Assembly: GCA_028279945.1 (NCBI GenBank) | Contig: JANQMT010000165.1 | Span: forward strand, 1-48,828 | Reading direction: 5' to 3' | DNA length: 48,828 nucleotides | Source of the DNA: JAKSCF01 sp028279945 | Lineage (GTDB): Bacteria > Bacillota > Clostridia > Peptostreptococcales > JAAYPU01 | Shown: positions 47,837 to 48,828 of the stretch, piece by piece | Numbering within the stretch: the first letter of the stretch is position 1 | Layout: each line of letters starts with the position of its first letter | Notes under the pieces: model-generated | Databases searched by the model: none | What the model saw: only the letters and a program-made list of their open reading frames with translations | Told to the model about the DNA's origin: nothing | Made by a program: the position numbers and the translations under genes

Positions 47837-48828
47837 TTAAAAAGCCTGAGCTTTTGAATGATCTAAAAAGCTTAAAACTGTACCAATATCATTCTTAATA
47901 CCATCAATATTTACTTCTTCAGAAGGCTCATATTCCAATACCAATTGCGCACACGGGGTTAATTCCAGATACTTCTCAAAAAAACTTATCCAATCAAAAG
48001 TCCCCTCTCCGATACGTAAATGTTCGTCTAGTAACTGATGGTTATCATGTAAATGATAACCGATGATTTTATGATTTAAACTGCTGATAACGGTATTCAA
48101 ATCCCAGTGATTCACATGTAAATGGCCTACGTCTATAAGCGCATATATTTCTTCAATTTGCTGAAATATTTTTATATACTCATCCAAGTTAAATAATAAG
48201 TTGTTTCTTGGAATAAGCCCTACGTTTTCAATGGCTAATTTTGTGTTAGAATGTTTCGATAGACTTATGATATCATAGATACTCTCTACAGCCCTATCTT
48301 GAAGATCACTCTTTTGTAATGGATCAATCTTTATTTCGTTAGTATGGATGACGATATAGCTTCCATTATATTGATGAGCAAATTCCAGAGTATATTTATA
48401 ACTTTCAATTGAATTCTTGTATTCTAAAGTATCTCTATCTGCAATTAAGTTTATGTTTTTAAATGGTCCGTGAATGCTAAGATTTATTTTTTTATTTTGA
48501 CCTTCTAAGAATTTTCTGACCGTATTCATATAATGCGCATCATCACCAATAGGATTATCCATCAATCCCAACTGAGATATGGTCAGGTAATTAGGTATAA
48601 CGGTAACCGTAAAAGGAACAAAAATACTGGCAATCAATAAAAAGTATACGGTGTGCTTCCATTTAAAATCAAAATATACAAAAAAATATGCGGCAAGTAA
48701 CCCGGTGAATAGTTTGGATAGTGTTATGGTAATCGCAATAACGAAGGTATTTTTAATATATTGCATAATAGGTACATTATTGAATAAAAATTGATAGTTT
48801 TCCAGAGTGGGCTTCTCCGGAAGTAAAT
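47837..48828 (-). pseudogene. Chimeric ORF: sugar ABC permease fragment fused in frame to a TIM-barrel epimerase, continuing past window end
   Basis: The frame is open to the window edge; upstream of the Met at 48766 it reads LLPEKPTLENYQFLFNN, the usual start region of UgpE/MalG-type permeases. The permease part continues to about LTISQLGLMDN, with two to three membrane segments, and stops well before the EAA loop. It then switches directly to a sugar-phosphate isomerase/epimerase-like TIM barrel lacking its first strand. Metal-ligand-like positions are NLSIHGPF, YIVIHTN, AIENVGL, LIDVGHLHVNHWD, GYHLHDN and LVLEYEPSEE. An in-frame deletion between two genes of a sugar-uptake operon best explains this. 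Neither half is complete, so both are probably inactive. Confidence 0.75.

Overview
The window reads as a chromosome segment of a spore-forming, anaerobic, low-G+C Firmicute (class Clostridia). The evidence is a gerA-type germinant receptor operon, a spore-coat transglutaminase, two sigma-54 enhancer-binding regulators, amino-acid-fermentation enzymes and a Firmicute-type ethanolamine (Eut) microcompartment controlled by EutV/EutW antitermination. I cannot name the species.

Layout, left to right. (1) 2-4016 (+): 3' part of the glutaconyl-CoA decarboxylase carboxyltransferase, an EtfBA pair with a ferredoxin-domain EtfA, and a biotin ligase. This fits glutamate fermentation by the 2-hydroxyglutarate route. 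(2) 4101-7099 (+): a CBS-PAS-AAA+ sigma-54 activator and a flavodoxin/ferredoxin protein. (3) 7164-8495: two 217-bp near-identical foldback elements in opposite orientation, flanking a HAD hydrolase gene. (4) 16064-8539 (-): an operon for an omega-aminotransferase, an acylating aldehyde dehydrogenase, a SucCD-like ADP-forming ligase, malic enzyme, a LarA-type racemase and a small ThiS-like protein. It is driven by a recognisable -24/-12 promoter and faces a sigma-54 activator gene (16345-18003, +). (5) 18069-18269 (-): a stand-alone c-di-GMP-I riboswitch with its own promoter and terminator and no downstream coding gene. (6) 18333-24502 (-): gerAA-AB-AC, an unknown gene coupled to tgl, and a cold-shock protein gene with a long leader. 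(7) 25051-44921 (-): the ethanolamine locus. The upstream unit is eutB2-C2-A2. The main unit is eutS-P-V-W-A-B-C-L-K-E-M-T, pduL, a PduM-like gene, eutN, pduS, pduT, a 96-aa unknown gene, eutH and eutQ. (8) 45079-48828: a rubrerythrin-like protein, an ABC-class ATPase, a tiny membrane protein, and a chimeric ORF joining part of a sugar ABC permease to a TIM-barrel epimerase.

How the parts work together. EutH imports ethanolamine. Either EutBC pair, maintained by EutA and AdoCbl from EutT (Co reduction perhaps by PduS), makes acetaldehyde and ammonia inside a shell of EutS/L/K/M/N and PduT. EutE and PduL convert acetaldehyde to acetyl-phosphate, and EutP and/or EutQ may make acetate and ATP. 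EutV/EutW act on three paired-hexaloop leaders that overlap terminators (before eutS, eutA and eutB2), so the second lyase appears to belong to the same regulon. The aminotransferase operon would oxidise an omega-amino acid (4-aminobutyrate, or possibly taurine or a similar compound) through an acyl-CoA to an acid with one ATP.

The strongest candidates for something undescribed are the orphan c-di-GMP RNA opposite the sigma-54 regulator, the 96-aa Eut protein carrying an EutT-like module, the second ANTAR-controlled ethanolamine lyase operon, and the malic enzyme/LarA/ThiS-like gene set. All functions are inferred from sequence reading; no database search was run.
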